Assembly: GCA_032622095.1 (NCBI GenBank)
Contig: CP136067.1
Span: 61,080,893 to 61,144,892 of the forward strand
Direction of reading: 5' to 3'
Origin: Siphonodentalium dalli
Taxonomy: Eukaryota > Mollusca > Scaphopoda > Gadilida > Siphonodentaliidae
DNA: 64,000 nt
Under the pieces are notes generated by a model. It was not told the origin of the DNA and ran no database searches. It worked only from the letters and a program-made list of their open reading frames with translations. This document shows, piece after piece, positions 36,060 to 47,213 of the stretch. Numbering within the stretch: the stretch's first letter is position 1; every line of letters begins with the position of its first letter. The translations under genes and the position numbers were made by a program.

Positions 36060-36614
36060 CATCTAACAATCACGATCGACAAGCCTGTGAATCATTTCAT
36101 ATTAAATTTTGTAAACGTTTATTAGGTGCTGGAAAATATGCATCAAATAATGCTGTCCGTGCAGAACTAGGCAGCTATCCTCTGTATATAGATGCAGCTT
36201 GCAGAATGTCGAATTATGCTATAAGTGTCACCTCGCGTTCGGACTGCGAACTTCTACAAAATGCGGTTAAAGAACAACGGACAGTATTATCTTCAAAATA
36301 AATTTTCAAATCAGTCGAATCTCTAGGGTTAACTTTACCAGAGACTGGTCCGCCACCAACATGGTAACAGTTAAAATCTTTACAAAATAGCTATAACGAG
36401 TACTTCCAAGCTAGCCTGAGTGACAACTGCTCAAAATCAGGCAGCAACAAACTCAGAACATATCGGCTTTACAAGAAAGAGTATAGGCTTGAGCCCTATC
36501 TTCTCAACACAAAATCATTGGAAGACAGAATAGCTTTCACCAGATTTAGAATCAGTAACCATGTACTTGCTATAGAAAAGGGGCGTCATGTACAGCACCA
36601 AGTAAAATTAGAAA

Positions 36615-37055
36615 GTGTGAGTTTTGTTGCGTAAGAATTTAATCATGCAAAGAGTAAAATCCAAGATGGTTGTCGGCAGCCTTGTCTTTCATCGAAATTT
36701 TTTCAAATTTTATAGCTAAACATGCATATAAAAAGCTTTCAAAACATTTCTCCAATAAATGCAGCCTGCAGAGTGTGATGAGGAATTCAAATTTGATATC
36801 CAAGATGGCTGCTGGCAATGTTTTTCAACAATTTTTAGAAAAAAATTATGTCTCCCATCTAGAGATCACCACGAAGGTCAATATGACGTTTGGTGATAAT
36901 CGGATGAGGGATGTGGCCTGAAGGGTGTGACAAAGGAAATTGTTGACTGTCGCATGGTCGGACGAACAAACAAATGCCCCGATGGATGGATAATGGACAC
37001 CAACCCATGGCAATAGCTCAAATTTGACTTATCAAGTTGTCTATTGAGCTAAAAA
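36615..37055 (+). mobile_element. Type-1 HINE-like element, 3' part
   Basis: It starts inside a core unit (AATTTAATCATGCAAAGAGT, CCAAGATGGTTGTCGGC). A second unit follows with CCAAGATGGCTGCTGGCAAT and TCCCATCTAGAGATCACC. The tail has GGATGGATAATGGACACCAA and TAGCTCAAATTTGAC...TTGAGCTA followed by an A-run (37035-37065). The leader is missing. Confidence 0.75.
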
Positions 37056-37197
37056 AAAAAAAAAATCCTTCAATTTCCCCAAATATACCCTCAATTAAAT
37101 TTGGTAAAACTAATTTTCATTTGGCATAAATTATGGCAAGAGAACATTTTGGCCCAGCACCAACCCTCAATACCGAGTGGGTATAGGGTAGACTCAC

Positions 37198-37295
37198 TTC
37201 TGTTTTGTCTGGCGTTTGCTATTCTGGGGGGCATCGTTTCTGCCCAGACTTAAGGATGATGGCATCATTCCCATATTCCATTGTTGTGATGAGGC
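37198..37295 (-). CDS. HIPK: HIPK exon g
   Basis: This 98-nt exon enters in phase 0 and leaves in phase 2. The acceptor is TTTTCTTTTCCAG and the donor AGAA|GTGAGT. It encodes ASSQQWNMGMMPSSLSLGRN and then NSKRQTKQ. Identity to vertebrates is limited, but HIPK2 has a similar short linker ending SSRKSKQHQ just before the ENTPP block. Assignment rests on splice sites, matching phases and position between exons f and h. Confidence 0.82.
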
Positions 37296-37659
37296 CTGGA
37301 AAAGAAAACAAGTTAATCAATGCCAATCAGACTGGAGAAATAGAGAAACAGGTCCTTAAAAGTCTACCACAGATAGCATGATTCAAACTTACATCAAAAC
37401 AAGTAATGCCAAGTGTGGTATCAGCAAACACCCCTGCACCCACAACCTGTTAGGACAGTGTTATATGCTCATACGTGTGAGGCCAAAACAGATTAATGTT
37501 TGTTTCACTTGCTTTTTAAATCAGTCCAGGCAGGTTTTATTTTAATGTTTTATTACCACGTACATCCCATGCTGTGCATGTTTGCAAAATTGTTTTATCT
37601 GTACAACCATTTTCCAAGGATATTTCCTCTTCCAATCCATCCAAAGTTGAGTGGGCATC

Positions 37660-37880
37660 TATATGAAGCCAGGGTTTCTGCTAGGTGGGTCCAGTCCATA
37701 AAACATTACCCAAATAAAAATAATGGTGAAAATTGGTGGACGGAACCCAAATTCAAACCTGTATTTTGGGCTAGTCATACCAAATTTCATTCCATTCAGT
37801 TCAGACTTTTCTCAAGTTATCATCTGGAAACCAAAAGCGAAAAGATAGGCAGACCACATATAAAAACTGCAACAGATTAG
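37660..37880 (+). repeat. Fragments of pearl-like repeats
   Basis: CAGGGTTTCTGCTAGGTGGG starts a stretch resembling the hAT end at 45744. Further on, AGTTATCATCTGGAAACCAA recurs at 63005. The 126-codon open frame here (37500-37880) spans both repeats and is not considered a gene. Confidence 0.5.
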
Positions 37881-38378
37881 AATTTTACCATTGACTATTT
37901 CGATTTTGTCCAAAACAAATTCAAAGTGTCATTCCCTAAAACGAGGGAAATGATACACACTCAACTTTCCATTATATCAAAAGAATGATTTTGGCGAGAA
38001 AGACCATGTGGCGGATAAACTGTGTCATGTGTGCAGACAGGATTGAACTTTAATTTGAGATATTATTCAGCTATAGTCTAGTATGTACTTAAAATTATGA
38101 AATTAATTGGGAATGTATAATCATGTGCCATGAAAATTAACTTTGATAAATAGTCCCGTTGACAATTTCATAAATAGTATTACAGCATTCAGAATGAGAT
38201 TGATCTGATATTACCATGACATCTATATTGGTGACCAGGATTGCCTTTTATTCACAGAAGTAATCGGGTGTAACACAGTGTGATTTTCAAATTACATGGT
38301 ATTTTTATATCCTAATACAACCGCCCAGCAATATTCTCTGTGCAAGAAAAAGTTTTTTGATCTTGGAATTTCAAAACG

Positions 38379-38645
38379 AGAGGCCGATCACGATTGGCAG
38401 ATGTTAACCCATCCCTTGGCGATAGTAAATTACTCTGATCGGAATCATAAATGATAGTTTTGGTGTTGAATTATAGAGTATACTGTTATGTACTATTATA
38501 GACAAATGTACATAACACAAATTATTGGAATTTATGGGTCACTTGCATTTACATAAGAGAATGCACTGGTACAGGATCTGTAATGCTGCACCACCACAGC
38601 CTTGGGTTAAATGTGAAAGGTGACCTGGACATGGAATACTTGGGT
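38379..38645 (+). mobile_element. 'GAGAGGCCGATCACG' family, copy 2
   Basis: This is nearly collinear with the copy at 4889: ACGAGAGGCCGATCACGATT, GATGTTAACCCATCCCTTGG, AGAGTATACTGTTATGTACT, AGAGAATGCACTGGTACAGG and GACCTGGACATGGAATA. Confidence 0.75.
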
Positions 38646-38689
38646 TAAGAGAGCCCAATTTAAGGTTACAATGATAATGCTGACTATTA

Positions 38690-38945
38690 TGACTATTATG
38701 ACTATTTTTTTCGAAAAAGGGCCATAACTCTGTTAAAAATAGTCGGATCAAACCCATATTCGAACTCGATCTGTCTTTTGTGCTGAGAAATTCATAAACA
38801 AAATTTGGTTCCGATCAGATAGAAAATATTTGAGTTATCGCACCATGCGTAAAGTGTCTACGGACAGACGGACGGACGAACGACAAGTTGTCAATCCAGA
38901 CGACATTATATTTACCATACTATGGTATGGGTAAACATAAAAAAC
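38690..38945 (+). mobile_element. Type-3 HINE-like element, 3' end with one core unit
   Basis: The core GGGCCATAACTCTGTTAAAA and GATCAAACCCATATTCGAAC is followed by CCGATCAGATAGAAAATATT. Then come GACAGACGGACGGACGAACG and the terminal hairpin TTACCATACTATGGTATGGG with TAAACATAAAAA. Relatives are at 48860-50420 and 57480-57680. Confidence 0.7.
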
Positions 38946-38969
38946 ATACAGCTATGCTCTCATTAAGCG

Positions 38970-39205
38970 ACCTGTTTAACGAGGTTATGGGCCGGTACTT
39001 ACAGCGGTGATACCACCAAAATATCGCGGTTATCATTTTGTACCGCGGAGGAGGGCGGTTGACCCACGGTACTGGTACGGTATTTTTACCGTTGGTTACC
39101 GCGTTATTGGTGTTCGTTACCGCCGTACACCGCATTATTTTTTCAGTAACCGCGTTCAAATTACCGCTGACAGCCCTCCACCGCGGGGAGAACACGTCTG
39201 AAGCA
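38970..39205. repeat. ACCGCGG-rich degenerate palindromic repeat
   Basis: Many copies of GTACCGCGG, GGTTACCGCG and inverted forms occur. GCGGAGGAGGGCGGTTGACC is roughly inverted as TGACAGCCCTCCACCGCGG at the right end. The short open frames here are Arg/Tyr-rich by-products of the repeat. Confidence 0.5.
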
Positions 39206-39446
39206 AATGATTATGAATAACTTTTGTATTGAGTGAATACCTATAAGCTGCACATAATTATGTATACGTAGTGAATATAGATGAATAATAATGCAATCGG
39301 ATTACATATGGGCAATGTACATGAACATGTCGGGTTTACATGTACATGTTTACATATTACAAATTTACACTTACATCACGTCTAATCTCATGTCATATAT
39401 ATATATGAAATATTTTTACCAGAAAATCAGATGATTATAATATTGT

Positions 39447-40710
39447 TTAACTCTTTAACCCTCAATGACGTGATTTGACGTGTCTACCGGGTACCTGTGA
39501 CGTTACCCGGGACAGCCCTCAAATGTAACGTCAAGGTAGACAACAGGGCGTAAATAGCAGCGAATTTATTGCGCTCGTTTATTGATAATTTTATTAGACA
39601 TGTTGTTACCGCGAATTTATTGAACACCACCGAAAGTTACATTTCATTGCAAATTGTATCCGTTATTCTACAACTTTTTACCAGCTAAATTTTCATTGTG
39701 AGAATCACGCCTATACAACGGAACTGGTCGGTCTAAATCATGCAGGAATGGATAAAATTTCATTTTTATTTATGCCAAACTTCCTCGGAAAAGTTGAGAA
39801 AGTCACCAGAAAAAGTTGAACAGACGGTTCGTTTAGGGGGAAATCCTTGTGATGAAGGGAATACACATCCCATCTCCGATTATAATTTAAACTTTTGCGG
39901 AGAAAACTGGAAAAATCTAGCTTTAATATCGAGTAAATCATAACATTTTATGACGTGATTGTTGGTTGCGTCATTTTCAGTTTGTCGCTTTCGCAAAACA
40001 CGTTGTTTATTTATCTGGTGCGATGGTATTACTCGTCTCTTAAATATGAATAATCCCTACGATTCCCAATATCAATAAAAAATAAAAATAAATTCAACTT
40101 CCTTATTTGGGTGAGGCTTGATTCTGCCATCACTGGATTGGTCCGGCTCTTCCATCAATTATACAGGCTCTTCCAATAACCTCCCGATTGATCCACTCTT
40201 CCGGTTTGCAACACAACACACACACGTGGTTTTCACTCGACCGAAGTTGAATTAAGAATCGCAAAGTTGGTTCAAACGATATAATTATTCAGAAAATGTC
40301 AACAAGAAATAGATCTTTGGTTTGTTCAGGCGGATTTGGAAACATTAGAAGACAATTTCAGTACTGATACCAGTACGTTGTAATACCTGGGTACCGGTAT
40401 GTCATTGAAAATGGAATAATTATTTGCACCCCCAGCCGGGATTGAAATGGATTATTCCATATTAAACTGCACTTAACGATATAAACTTCCCGCTACTTGA
40501 CCAGAAATCGACAAGGTGTTGATCTGAACAGTTATGTCACAGTATTCATATTCAATAAAGCATAAAAAACTGAATATACACCGTTTATATAAACGAAAAA
40601 CTTGCCATGCAAACCAACACGTCAAATCACGTCATTGAGGAATAGGTAGCCACGTCAAATCACGTCATTGAGGGTTACGCTAGAAAACTATTTGAGTGTT
40701 AAAGAGTTAA
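39447..40710. mobile_element. 1.26-kb TTAA-ended element with TGACGTGATTTGACG ends
   Basis: The ends TTAACTCTTTAACCCTCAAT and GAGTGTTAAAGAGTTAA are inverted. CAATGACGTGATTTGACGTG just inside the left end is inverted twice at the right (ACGTCAAATCACGTCATTGA at about 40619 and 40652). The interior has no recognisable transposase. TTAA-flanked ends fit a non-autonomous piggyBac-like element. Confidence 0.65.
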
Positions 40711-40977
40711 TCACGTCGGCGGTTTTTGAACTCAGCTATAGTTGCTTACGGCGACTGGATTACGCAAAACACCGTGGAGTAAGAGTTTTGTTGTTAGCAT
40801 CTATCTTACATATCGTCAAATGATTTACGCGCCCGATTCCCACTCATGCATCATTTTTTTTTTTTGTGTTTCCGAAATCTAAATTTCTTATAAAATGGGA
40901 GAAGTAAATTCGCCATTTATCTGAATTTGGTCGAAACCAGCGGAGACGGTGTATTAGTAATAGTCCGATTTTAGTCT

Positions 40978-43900
40978 TAGAGGCCAGGGCGGCGTTCATT
41001 GCAGAAATATTCATATTCGTTCAAAGCGCCATCAAGGGAAGGAATATGTATATTAATATTTGAAAATCCACAGTTTTGTTTGTATGTAAAACATAATCGG
41101 CGCATAAATAGTATATTGTCGTCAAGACGTAGGCCTACGATTGTATGCATGCGTGAAATAGTAAAGCAATTTACAAACATTTGCGCCTCAAGATTTCTTG
41201 TCGGTGGGAATAAAATGTATAATTAAGAAAGCCTTACACATGGCATGCAGCAAAGTTTTTATCATCGCCAATGTGCGCGACAAAAGACATACGCAAAACA
41301 CCAAACATTGAAAGATACAACGTTGTCAAATCAGTCTTTGATTTTGTTACGTGAATATTCATTGAGCTCGTGTGTCGGGCGGCATTGTTTGATGTGAAAT
41401 TGCAACTTTTGGCGATGGCGTGCACTTGTTTGTGGTTCTCGGTGGTTCGCATTATAAATTATATTCACATATTCCTATCTAATCACGATTCGGAAGAAAA
41501 ACATGCATGGTGTTGGAAAGTGGGAAAGTTGACCTCTAAATATGTTTGGTTGGTTATATACAGAGGTTAACATTGTAACATAATTATTTTAAGTGATCAA
41601 ATTCGGTGTGTTTGGGTCATTGTTAGTTTATTCCCGATATTGTAGCAATAAAGAGCGTTTGTCTCACCTTTGTGCGACAAATATTTATAAATAGCTATTA
41701 CGTGCACAAGATTTTAAAGATCGAATGAGCCTTATGCGGCCTTCTCTGTTTACAGCCACGTGGCAGTTTTCTCTCCAAAAAATAATTTTTGGCCGAATGA
41801 CTTCAAAATGACTCGTTCCTATCTACATGTCATTGTTAACATTCATGACACATTTTATGATGATCAGACTAAAGGTACGACCTGTAGCCCGTGTCAAAGG
41901 ATTTAGTCATGCAAAGAGTAAAATCTAAGATGGCTGCCGGCGGCCATGTTTTTTGGCCGAATGACCCCAAAATTAATCGTTCTCATCTACTTGTCAATAT
42001 TAACATCCATGACAAATTTCATGACAATCAGACAAACAGTACAGTCTGTAGTCCGTGCTAATGGATTGAATTTTGAAATCCAAAATGGTCGCTGGCGGCC
42101 ATGTTTTTTTCCAAATAACCCCAAAATTGATCATTCCGGTCTAAATGTTGATGTCAACAGCTATGACAAATTTCATAATGATCCGACCCACGATAAGACA
42201 TGTAGCCTGTATTGTTGACGCATCACGCACACACGTACACACGCAGGACGGACGACAAAGCCATGGCAATAGCTCAAAGTTGAGCTAAAAATGAATCATG
42301 CAACGACTACCGAAAGTGACATTTTACAAAATAGAGAACTGATATCAAACCATTGATAATACGTACCAATTTTGTTTTAACCTTTGTGTACCAAGGCCAT
42401 AGGAGAGATATACCATATAGTTTAGCATGGTAGGAACTCTTAGTGGGGAATAGAAGCATGATTACATATTTATTCCATAATCGATTGTACAGATGGTAGT
42501 CAATATATCAGTATGTAAACTCAGAACAAGAACAATTCTCGTACAAGAACAATTCTTGTAATGTAAAACCAGTTGATCCTTTTAAAGATACGGGCGGCAT
42601 TGGCAGTGGGTATGCTGTTAAAATATTCAGCTCCTTCAAAAACATCCATAAACAGAAAGAATAGTAAAATATAGAGACTTTGTTCTTATACCAACAAGAA
42701 ATATGGCATAAACAGTATGTTATTGTCAAATGTTTTTCCTTTGTTATGTAAACAAAAGCAAAAAACGTTACAGAACCTGGCTTTTGTTTAGATCCGGATA
42801 TGGTAAACATAAAGAGCGTTATAATTTGCGCCAGTCCATGCTGGACGCAAGTAATGTTTTCGGTACGGATATCTGTTTATCTGTCTGTCCTTCCGCGAAC
42901 ATGTTATACCGGAAGTAGGCCTACATACTGTAAATAATGGACACGCTAATGTTAAATGGTTGCATCAATTGTAATTTAAATCCACATATATACTTAATTT
43001 GCATCGTTATCTGGTTTTATTTAGGTAATAAATCGTTCATAAATGAACAATATTGAATGATTTATTTCTGGAAACCGATCAAGACGCCATGACGTCACGA
43101 CACACACCAGGACGTCACGAGCTACATGGGCGCGCAAAACACCAGACATGATTGCGTCGATGTCCAGACAGCTGAGACTCGTATTACACGGACTGGCTAA
43201 ACCATTCCATCTGCCAACAACTTCGTGTTGTATTATTATAAATATATATATATACTGCATGAAAACAAAAGTGGGCAATAGTACTGCCCATTAGAAGCCT
43301 ATTTTATGTAACTTGAAACTCGAGGAAATGAGTTGAGATCAAGTCTAAAAGATGCGTGCGGAATCTTTCTTTTTTTCGCAGAGACAGTGAGGTGCGAACA
43401 TATTTCAAGAAAGTTCAAAACATTTTCGAAAGATCCTGGTGCATATAAATCATGTCCGACCAAACAGTCGAGCATGTGGTTCAATTGAAAAACAATTGCA
43501 CTGAAAAATGTGAATGTGGAGACATGGATTATTAAAATGCCTTATTGATTAACTGGGTCAACAAGCTTTCTCATTCTCAACGCAATAGACATTTTGATGG
43601 TATGTTCCCGAAGACTGTAGATCAATCGCTAAGGGAATGTTCTCATTGTCGTCATTGACACACGGTTAATCAAAGACTAGCCAATGGTCGCGTGTCTTTT
43701 ATTTAATTGTGTCGGTATTTGTAATTTACTTTGATGGTTTTTGACACTGAAGTGCAATGGCATACACATTTGATGTCATTCTAGTCAAACTAGTAATTTA
43801 ACCCAATTGGTATATAATATGGCATCATCGGCAACCAATCGTTTTCACAACCTTTATATGAATGATGTCTATATATTGTTCTATAAATATGTCAAACAAC

Positions 43901-44412
43901 TCGTACGTATTACTAAGACTAGCATTAGTGTAATAGATCAACTTGAGATAACAGAGATATTTTGTCCGCATATATAGATGAACTGAGATTTGATATCTAG
44001 AGTTTTGTTATCGATATCTCTCAAACGAGGGGCCAGCACCCGTGGTTCAAACTGTTGTTGGTAAGACACCACAAAACATGCCAAATGTGTGATGGGCGCA
44101 AGTATAGGCAGCTCCAATGAGTGCATTCTAGTTTGTTACTGTAATCCTGATATGGAAATAATAAAGAGCGTTTATATCATTTGTGTGTGATTAACAAATA
44201 GAATTGCACTGTGTTATATAAACAGAAGCAAAACTTCTGTAACACGAGCAGGCTCTCGTTTACGTACACCATCGTATGTCTTTACGACAATATACTATTT
44301 ACACGCTGATAATGTTTGGAATATGAACAAAACCATATTATTTTAATATTCCTTCCGTTGATGGCGATTTGAACAAATATGAATATTTCTGCAATGAACG
44401 CCGCCTGTGCCT
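40978..44412. mobile_element. Large foldback structure, arms about 180 bp
   Basis: The left arm (about 40983-41160: GGCGGCGTTCATTGCAGAAA, TATTCATATTCGTTCAAAGC, then AAATAGTATATTGTCGTCAA) is found inverted at about 44235-44412. The interior repeats AATAAAGAGCGTTT at 41647 and 44159 (AACATAAAGAGCGTT at 42808), and a TGT-ATA-AAC-GAAGCAAAA block at about 42745 and 44208. A type-1 HINE copy (41770-42290) is nested in it. No transposase was recognised; it could be a composite of several related elements. Confidence 0.6.
41770..42290 (+). mobile_element. Type-1 HINE-like element, about three units and 3' end
   Basis: Units begin near 41786 (partial), 41896 (GGATTTAGTCATGCAAAGAG, type A) and 42059 (ATGGATTGAATTTTGAAATC, type B). 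The order is A A B. A GGACGGACGAC stretch and hairpin TAGCTCAAAGTTGAGCTA (42270-42287) close it. The leader is missing. Confidence 0.8.
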
Positions 44413-44581
44413 TTAATGTTGATAAAGAGTTGTAGGGTCAATATATTGCTTGTTCTTAATAATCAGGTAGTACTTCCTTAGTATAAATTCAAATGAGCTG
44501 TGTGACTGAGCAAGCACTTGGCAAAATCCAATCCATTAAAAAACATCTCATTGAAATTCATTTTCGTTTACTATGACTCAC

Positions 44582-44773
44582 CAATGGTAGAACAGAATTT
44601 TGGTCTATATTGTCTCCTAACAGTATGGATTGTCTCCAATTGTCTGGTATCGATGGAGGTAGTGCTTCAGGTATTACCTGTTGTTGTACACCTCTCTGAG
44701 AAGACAAGTTGGATAGCTGCTGCCAAGAACCGACTAACACTTGGTTTCCTGGCCATGAACTTCCAGGAGCATT
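44582..44773 (-). CDS. HIPK: HIPK exon f: WPG...SWQQL segment
   Basis: This exon has 64 codons, phase 0 to phase 0. The acceptor is TATCTACTACAG and the donor TTG|GTGAGT. The product begins NAPGSSWPGNQVLVGSWQQL and continues with GVQQQVIPEALPP and PDNWRQSI. HIPK2 has [20 protein letters not shown], then HATVIPETM and LADWRN, in the same order. This is one of the better conserved patches outside the kinase domain. The exon lies only 170 bp from the end of a 3.4-kb foldback element. Confidence 0.92.
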
Positions 44774-44952
44774 CTGTAGTAGATACAATCAGTGATTTAT
44801 CAGGAGAGAAGCAATATGATGAGAATAGTGGGCATTTTGGTCAAGGAATGACTTGTTTGCAGTGCTTAGAGCTTGTTACTAAATAGTGGCACGTATTAAG
44901 CCAAACAAATATATACCTGTGTTTCTGGTGACATTGGGGCAGGGGTGGGGGA

Positions 44953-44968
44953 GGGGGGGGGGGGGGGG
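44953..44968 (+). repeat. Poly-G run of 16
   Basis: Preceded by GGGGTGGGGGA. It lies in a HIPK intron and is C-rich in the HIPK transcript. Confidence 0.9.
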
Positions 44969-45743
44969 TATTGTGCATTTTCATTTATTTTATTATTTCA
45001 TTTTATTTTCAACTTTGCTCAAAATAAATATGAATACCACCCAGACTGCTTCTCCTTGTGTTAGTGTACTATAAAATAATAAAACGAAGTACATAATATT
45101 AGAATATAGTGTAATTTATTGTTTTATTGAATAAAACATGAAAAAAATAAGTTTGATTTGGTTGTGACCTAATTGAAGTGTGGTATAATTTCTGGTTTAA
45201 CAGTGCACGCGATGTGTACGTTTTACAAGAAAATGAATCGGTTTACAGGGAAAATAAAATTGGATGCATACTAATTTTGCAAAATCAATAAAATGAAAAC
45301 GGTCGGGGTCGCCGGAATAGGGGCGGGTCACCAGGAATACAGGTCTTTTTAATTTGGCCTTAGCGACATATATTGGTCATACCACAACAGGCAAGATAAA
45401 ATTACATTCTTTTGTATACATTTGTATGTCAAATCTAGTCAAGGAAACCGACCATAGACCTTTATTTTGCATATCACTTGACATTTTAGTGGAGGACCCA
45501 CATTTGCAACAATAAAGCCATGCAGTATTTAGAATACTGACGTCAAATTTACACTTAAACCATGTTATTTCAATGTATATCTGCATGAGTAAACGTGTTA
45601 ACCATTATTGCAAACGAGAACTCATTTTTGGAATCGAGGTTAGTGGACTTGTAGAATGAAGGAGCTGTATTGTCTCTTTTCGTTTTCGCGCCATGTGTTG
45701 TCATAAACGAAAACTCTATTGAAATTGTCAATGTCACTGTAGC

Positions 45744-47213
45744 CAGGGTTTCCGCCAGGCCGGCTGCGGGTCCGTCCCACGGACCCATTCCCCCCGTCGG
45801 TCGTTGCATGAAATCCCGCTCATAAACAAATAAATGACGTTATTAAAAACTTTTTCAGTCTTGTCTGTGTCGACAGGCTATATATCATTATATCTACACT
45901 TATTTTCATTAATATTGACAAAATGAAATCGACACAGTCCATCTCCCGAAAAAACAATAAGAAAGAGGTGTCAAATTGCGACATTAGATACAGCGTAATA
46001 CATGTCGCGGTAACATCAAAGACTGCCGGACTGTTGAGTACAGATATATTCTTGTGCACGGGATTCCATGGATGAAACTACTCACCCTCGAAGACCCCGT
46101 GCTGAGTCGGGGATATTTTTATGCACGGGATTTTCGTGGATGAAACTACTCAATGTTGATCATTTATCTTATTGCTGTATTATCATTTGTTTTGAGTTCG
46201 ATGTACCGTTAAGTGAAGTTCCTGAAAAATACATGTGATTCTCTACGTGTGTTGATTATTATGCGTATATTGCCATGCATACTTAACAAAATCCCAAAGT
46301 CATTTATTTGACAATAATACGGAATCTGTCCCAAATCAGTCTTTATATCGGGAATTCATAGTGATAACACCATTCATTTGAGCCATATTACATGCATGGA
46401 GGATAAACACGAACACATACCCCTCCCCCCCAATATGGAGATAAAGTCAAAGTACGGTCAATAATAGTTTCGTTGTCCCGCATGGGTCGCCAAGCACAAT
46501 AATCAACGACGCACATGTTCATATTTCCCACCAAGAACTCAATTACATTTTATAACACGTTGGCTAAAACTCTTTTCTATAGCTGCGGTCATCAGTTGTT
46601 GGACTAATACAGACTATTGAACAAGCTACGCGTTCCGGGTGAAAGATTTCTCTACCATTCGTATTTCGCCGCTATAAATATCTCCTGCAGACAAACTCTG
46701 CAGTATGACGTCACCGCGCACAAATAGTTTTACGATTGACAGATTATATAATCCTGTCAGTTTAATTTTCACTGACGCTACTTGAAATTCTAAGAAATAC
46801 TTTATTCAATTATCCTTGCGTGGTGTTATTGGTCAATGCGTAGATGCTTTTTAGTGTTTAGATTCATTCTACCTGTTAGTATCTTATTGTAAGTTATAAA
46901 TTTGTAAACACTGTATTAAACTCGTAGCTCGTTCATTTATATAGTCTTCAATCAGACGGCAGTCTTATGTCCGTAATTAAATGACTAACTATTGGATACC
47001 ATCAACAGAATTAATGCACCGACGGAAATGATAGACTTGCATAATATACGTAGAGCTTTGGATTGCTTTGTGGGACACTCAGGTGCAAGGAAACAGCTTC
47101 TTTTCAGTGTCAAATAACAAAATTTTCCCCTGACAGGATGAACCATGGTCGTCCCGTCGCGTTATGTGTTTCTCCAATACGGACTCATTAATTCCCCCCT
47201 GGCGGAAACCCTG
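45744..47213. mobile_element. hAT-like element nested in a HINE leader
   Basis: The ends CAGGGTTTCCGCCAGG and CCTGGCGGAAACCCTG are perfect 16-bp inverses starting with CAGGG, as in hAT elements. CTGTAGC flanks both sides (45737-45743 and 47214-47220), matching seven of an expected eight duplicated bases. The interrupted target is the HINE leader (CACTGTAGCTCAACTTG). The interior holds two copies of GCACGGGATT-GTGGATGAAACTACTCA (about 46056 and 46121) and no recognisable transposase. Its right part is homologous to 29880-30290. Confidence 0.8.

Larger units (their letters stand above)
35220..36640 (+). pseudogene. Second LINE relic, split by a hAT insertion
   Basis: 35220-35292 encodes the end of LIKPIILYGSELWVVEIT-like sequence. 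After the inserted hAT the frame resumes at 36060 with SNNHDRQACESFHIKFCKRL, then KYASNNAVRAELGSYPLYID, and later NKLRTYRLYKKEYRL and ISNHVLAIEKGRH. These match the corresponding parts of the copy at 2509-3250. There are in-frame stops (for example near 36300 and 36365). The RT core is missing. It ends where type-1 HINE sequence begins, near 36640. Confidence 0.85.

Noticed and set aside
37500-37880. 126-codon open frame
   Set aside because: It runs across repeat fragments found elsewhere in the window; no domain was recognised.
39007-39220. Overlapping Arg/Tyr-rich open frames
   Set aside because: They are produced by the ACCGCGG repeat, with matching open frames on both strands.
44518-44886. 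Plus-strand open frame of 122 codons
   Set aside because: It is antisense to HIPK exon f; the minus strand has proper splice sites and homology.
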